NCBI GenBank assembly: GCA_026710905.1
Contig: JAPOQD010000194.1
Coordinates: 1-35,701 of the forward strand
From: Halieaceae bacterium
Lineage (GTDB): Bacteria > Pseudomonadota > Gammaproteobacteria > Pseudomonadales > Halieaceae
Direction: 5' to 3'
Length of the DNA stretch: 35,701 bases
Shown in pieces: positions 32,521-35,701 of the stretch. The notes under the pieces were generated by a model. It did not search any database. It worked only from the letters and a program-made list of their open reading frames with translations, and had not been told where the DNA came from. How positions within the stretch are numbered: the stretch's first letter is position 1; the number at the start of each line of letters is the position of its first letter. A program made the position numbers and the translations under genes.

Positions 32521-33378
32521 ATGAGAGTGACTCACCTTAATGAGGACTCCTCGGCGAGCGAACCGGCTCGGCACTACGACGCAGTAGCCGGCGCCTGGGC
32601 GTATTTGCTGGGGGAGGACCTGCACTATGGTTACTTCCGCAGGGGCGACGAATCACTGGCCGAGGCGACCGGCGCCCTGACCGGGGAGATGCTTTCATTG
32701 GCGGCACCGCGAGCAGATATCGATGTCCTGGATATAGGATGCGGCGCCGGCAAGGCGGCGTGTGACATCGCCAGCGCAAGCTGTGGCCGGGTAACCGGCA
32801 TATCAACCAGCCGGGCCTGCGTCAGCGCCGCTAACCTGACGGCTGCTGAATGCGAGTTGGATGACCGCGTCCGGTTTTTTGTCGGTGACGGCATGAGCCT
32901 GTCATTTGCCGACGCCAGCTTTGACCTGGTCTGGGTGCTGGAATCCTCCCATCTGATGAACGACAAATGGCTGTTATTGTCCGAGTGCAACCGTGTCTTG
33001 CGGCCCGGCGGCCGCCTCGTACTTTGCGACATCATGTTGGATCACAAGCTTTCCCTGGAACAGGTCATCGATTATCGGGATCAGTTTTTGCTGCTGCGCG
33101 ATGTCTTTGGCCGGGCCAGAATGGAAACCTTGGAGTTCTATCTCGACAGCATGTGCAGGCTCGGCCTCCTAGTGGAACATCAGCGCAATATCACGGCCCA
33201 GACCCGGCCCACCTTTGCGTGCTGGCGCCGCAACGCAGGTTCGAACGAAGAGATCGTTTCCTCCTTACTGGGGAACCCGGCCCTGCTGAAATTCCTTGAA
33301 TCCTGCGAGATTCTTGAAGATTTTTGGGATGGTGGGATTCTTGGTTACGGTATGTTGTCGGCGAGCAAGCCGCAGTGA
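32521..33378 (+). CDS. SAM-dependent methyltransferase (class I, UbiE/RebM-like)
   Basis: The 285-residue protein has motif I VLDIGCGAGKAA (69-80). It is followed by GVTGIS-like RVTGISTSR, the acidic FVGDGMSLSFADASFDLVW block, and the post-motif RVLRPGGRLVLCDI. The N-terminal HYDAVAGAWAYLLGEDLHYG is like that of small-molecule methyltransferases such as RebM or tocopherol methyltransferase. It could methylate a hydroxyl on the acyl group or on the sugar; the sequence does not decide. It begins 19 bases after the reductase gene. The 94-base gap downstream holds no gene. Confidence 0.87.
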   Translation: MRVTHLNEDSSASEPARHYDAVAGAWAYLLGEDLHYGYFRRGDESLAEATGALTGEMLSLAAPRADIDVLDIGCGAGKAACDIASASCGRVTGISTSRACVSAANLTAAECELDDRVRFFVGDGMSLSFADASFDLVWVLESSHLMNDKWLLLSECNRVLRPGGRLVLCDIMLDHKLSLEQVIDYRDQFLLLRDVFGRARMETLEFYLDSMCRLGLLVEHQRNITAQTRPTFACWRRNAGSNEEIVSSLLGNPALLKFLESCEILEDFWDGGILGYGMLSASKPQ

Positions 33379-33472
33379 ATCCTGACCCAGGTCCCCTGTC
33401 CCTTTTTGCGTCAAAACGGGTGGCGGCTCTCGCCGGGTTGGTCACCCAATCCTTGTGTTACCTTATGGAAAC

Positions 33473-34606
33473 ATGGAACGAAGCTACTTAATAAAAACGG
33501 GGAGTATGCTGATGGCGAGCCTCCTGTGCGCGGCCAGCCTGACTTACATTATTGACCCCTACGATCTGTATCCGCCACTACCCGGACTGAGCCCCGGCAA
33601 AACCACCGACTTGTTTTACCACTTGCGGCTGCACAAGCCCTACGCCATGCAGCGCACTCCGGCAGAGCACCTGATTGTCGGCAGCTCGCGCTCAGCTCGG
33701 CTGCCTCCCCAAAGACCCGATGCCACCGGCTACAACGCCTCGCTGCCGGGTGTAAGCCTGAGCGAGATACGCAGGATGGTTGAACACGCACATGTCATCA
33801 AACCGTTGCAGTCGATCCTGGTGGGCCTGGACTACTACATGTTTCGAGAGGGGCATAAGGAGAATGAGAGATATTACAAGGACCACCGTCTGTTACGTCA
33901 GAACTCTGGGCCCTTCGACCCACTAGTTTACGGCTATCGTCGCATTGAGGACTATTGGCTCAGTTTGCTGTCTGTGGATGCGCTGCTGGACTCGGTGGAC
34001 GCCTTGCATGGCGCCGCTTCGAGCAACAGGAAATTCAATGTGGACGGAACCTGGGAGGCCAAATTTCCGCCACGTGTGACGCCTGCTGGGCTCTATTCCA
34101 TGGTGACCCGGCAAAAATACCGGGAGTTCAGCACCAGAACCGGCCGGCTTGACTTCACCGAATTGTCTCGATTGACAGCTTTTTGTGCAGAAAACGATAT
34201 ACCTCTGACCCTGCTGATTTCGCCTATGCATGGAATGGCCATGAACGCCGTCAACGCTGCCGGCAAGTGGAACGATTATTTGAGCTGGCAGAGAGAAGCC
34301 GTTGAGTTGGGGGGGAACTGGCCGGAAACGGTGAGCATATTTGGCTTGGAAACCAATCCACGGATCATTCATGAGCCGATCGAGGCTGCTGATCCTTTCT
34401 TCCAGGACGGCGTCCATTACACCAACAATGCCGGCGCCCGAATTATGCAATGTCTGCATGGCGAGTGTGGCGAGAGCTTCCGGTTAGACAAACTCGATTC
34501 AGCGTCAATTGATGGTTATCTTCTCCTGGTCGACCGGATGATGCGAGCTTACCCCGCCGCGAATCCCCGCGACTACGCCCGATTGATAAAATGGCTGGAA
34601 CAGTAA
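33473..34606 (+). CDS. SGNH-fold membrane-anchored protein, MBOAT partner (DltD/AlgX-like), copy 2
   Basis: The 377-residue protein has an N-terminal hydrophobic segment (SMLMASLLCAASLTYII, 11-27) and a periplasmic-type body. The SGNH-like VGSSRSAR motif falls at 69-76 and the FFQDGVHYT motif supplies Asp312 and His315. These positions and the IDPY/VDPY segment after the anchor mirror copy 1 (27083-28318), so the two are paralogues, though overall identity looks low. I preferred ATG 33473 (GGAA just upstream) over GTG 33455, which has no visible ribosome binding site. An MBOAT gene starts five bases after the stop, again making a DltB-DltD-like pair. Confidence 0.75.
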   Translation: MERSYLIKTGSMLMASLLCAASLTYIIDPYDLYPPLPGLSPGKTTDLFYHLRLHKPYAMQRTPAEHLIVGSSRSARLPPQRPDATGYNASLPGVSLSEIRRMVEHAHVIKPLQSILVGLDYYMFREGHKENERYYKDHRLLRQNSGPFDPLVYGYRRIEDYWLSLLSVDALLDSVDALHGAASSNRKFNVDGTWEAKFPPRVTPAGLYSMVTRQKYREFSTRTGRLDFTELSRLTAFCAENDIPLTLLISPMHGMAMNAVNAAGKWNDYLSWQREAVELGGNWPETVSIFGLETNPRIIHEPIEAADPFFQDGVHYTNNAGARIMQCLHGECGESFRLDKLDSASIDGYLLLVDRMMRAYPAANPRDYARLIKWLEQ

Positions 34607-34610
34607 TCGG

Positions 34611-35701
34611 GTGTTATTCAACTCCATAGGGTTCCTCTTCTTTTTCCTGCCGGTTGTTCTGGTGGGCTTTTATGTGCTGCAAAGCATGCGCCAGCGGACT
34701 TGGCAAATGCTCTGGCTGACCGCCGCCTCGCTGTTTTTTTACGGCTGGTGGAACCCCTCGTATGTGTTGCTTCTGGCCCTCTCCGCCAGTGTCAACTACA
34801 GCATTGGTCTGGCTTTGGCTGGTTCCAAACCAAAAAGCGGCAGAGCCTGGCTGATCCTGGGAATCCTTTTCAACCTGGGCATGCTTGCCTATTTCAAGTA
34901 TGCCAACTGGCTGCTGGACAGCGTAGCGGTAGCACTGGATACCAGCTTCCATTTCGAACAGATCATTCTGCCACTGGCCATTTCGTTCTATACCTTCCAA
35001 CAGATTACCTACCTTGCCGACACCCGGAATGGGCTGACCAAACCCCACGGTTTCCTGGAGTACTGCCTGTTTGTGAGTTTCTTTCCGCAGTTGATAGCAG
35101 GTCCGATTGTTCATCACAGTGAGATGCTGGAACAATTCGAGCGGCTCGACAAACCTGATGACCGCTCCGCCAAGCTGACAATCGGTTTTTCGCTGCTGGT
35201 GATCGGGCTGTTCAAGAAAGTCGTGATCGCCGATACCTTTGCCCAATTCAGCAGCCCGATGTTCGAACTCGCTGCCAACGGGGCAATGCTGAATGCACTG
35301 GATATCGGCGCCGGTCTGTTCAGCTATGCCTTCCAGCTTTATTTTGATTTCTCGGGTTACAGCGACATGGCTATCGGTTTGGCCTGCCTGTTTGGAATCA
35401 AGCTGCCGGTTAACTTTTTTTCGCCCTACCGGGCGCAGAACATCAGCGACTTCTGGCGCATGTGGCATGCGACGCTGTCCCGATTTCTGCGCGATTATGT
35501 CTACACTCCCCTTGGGGGCTTTCTGTGCAGCCCGGCCCGCCAGCGCTTCAATCTGTTTGTGGCAATGTTTGCCGGTGGCCTGTGGCATGGCGCCGGTTGG
35601 ACCTTCGTCGTTTACGGCCTTTGCCACGGCAGCTATGTACTGCTGCATCAGTTGTGGCGGGTAAAACTATCCGGTCCCCGAGGCTGGGTGGTCAATCGCT
35701 A
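34611..35701 (+). CDS. MBOAT family O-acyltransferase (DltB/AlgI-like), copy 2, truncated by window end
   Basis: The frame is open from GTG 34611 to the end of the window (363 codons plus two bases), so the C-terminus is missing. It begins VLFNSIGFLFFFLPVVLVGF and contains FFPQLIAGPIVHHSEM, YFDFSGYSDMAIG, FWRMWHATLSRFLRDYVY and the catalytic block GGLWHGAGWTFVVYG. The active His is residue 326, the same number as in copy 1. It therefore appears intact so far as visible. It is the last gene of the ACP-ligase-SDR-methyltransferase-SGNH series and would be the membrane transferase of that unit. Confidence 0.92.
   Translation, partial: MLFNSIGFLFFFLPVVLVGFYVLQSMRQRTWQMLWLTAASLFFYGWWNPSYVLLLALSASVNYSIGLALAGSKPKSGRAWLILGILFNLGMLAYFKYANWLLDSVAVALDTSFHFEQIILPLAISFYTFQQITYLADTRNGLTKPHGFLEYCLFVSFFPQLIAGPIVHHSEMLEQFERLDKPDDRSAKLTIGFSLLVIGLFKKVVIADTFAQFSSPMFELAANGAMLNALDIGAGLFSYAFQLYFDFSGYSDMAIGLACLFGIKLPVNFFSPYRAQNISDFWRMWHATLSRFLRDYVYTPLGGFLCSPARQRFNLFVAMFAGGLWHGAGWTFVVYGLCHGSYVLLHQLWRVKLSGPRGWVVNR

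Noticed and set aside
33379-33472. Possible degenerate copy of the GGGGTCAGAG-type repeat (pyrimidine tract ending in CCCTTTTTG)
   Set aside because: Only a short pyrimidine-rich resemblance; no second arm could be found, so it is not reported as a repeat.
34614-35648. Minus-strand open frame of 344 codons near the window end
   Set aside because: The plus strand clearly encodes an MBOAT protein with all family motifs; the antisense frame is Gln/Lys-rich and shadow-like.
1-35701. CRISPR arrays, tRNA or rRNA genes
   Set aside because: No regularly spaced direct repeats and no cloverleaf or rRNA-like segments were seen in any intergenic gap.

Overview
The window is a continuous, densely coded stretch of a gammaproteobacterial chromosome. 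The ribosomal proteins match the Escherichia coli set closely in order and length, and overall GC is moderately high. The amino-acid catabolism genes and surface-glycan genes would suit an aerobic marine or environmental heterotroph, but genus cannot be decided from the sequence.

Region 1 (1-9754): the end of the S10 operon (rpsC 3' end, rplP, rpmC, rpsQ), the whole spc operon (rplN-rplX-rplE-rpsN-rpsH-rplF-rplR-rpsE-rpmD-rplO-secY-rpmJ) and the whole alpha operon (rpsM-rpsK-rpsD-rpoA-rplQ). Gene order is conventional. A terminator-like hairpin separates rpmJ from rpsM.

Region 2 (9754-13660): directly behind rplQ is a three-gene operon with overlapping stop and start codons. It encodes a HAD-phosphatase/UbiA-prenyltransferase fusion, a DprE1-like FAD oxidase and a DprE2-like short-chain reductase. 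By homology with mycobacteria these make polyprenyl-phosphoryl-D-arabinofuranose, a lipid-linked arabinose donor. The operon is bracketed by two different long palindromic repeat elements, each starting at the stop codon of the preceding gene.

Region 3 (13674-20186): a branched-chain/aromatic amino-acid module. A BCAT aminotransferase and an Lrp/AsnC regulator lie on the minus strand. Divergent from them are a fused indolepyruvate ferredoxin oxidoreductase and a leucine dehydrogenase. An AT-rich control region and a perfect 27-bp inverted repeat with a terminator-like shape lie between the divergent units.

Region 4 (20347-26908): a surface-polysaccharide locus. It has an ABC-2 exporter (Wzm/Wzt type, with an unusual Wzt C-terminus), a PhyH-type dioxygenase, two tandem paralogous 2-oxoglutarate/Fe(II) oxygenases, and a convergent GT2-like/methyltransferase fusion.

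Region 5 (27083-35701, running off the end): two MBOAT O-acyltransferases, each paired with an SGNH-fold membrane-anchored protein, flank a cassette of acyl carrier protein, AMP-forming acyl ligase, short-chain reductase and methyltransferase. The parts list (ligase, carrier, MBOAT, SGNH partner) parallels the Gram-positive DltA-DltC-DltB-DltD system. The best reading is a carrier-protein-fed system that makes a tailored acyl group and transfers it across the membrane onto a surface glycan. This is the most novel content of the window; the acyl group and the acceptor are unknown.
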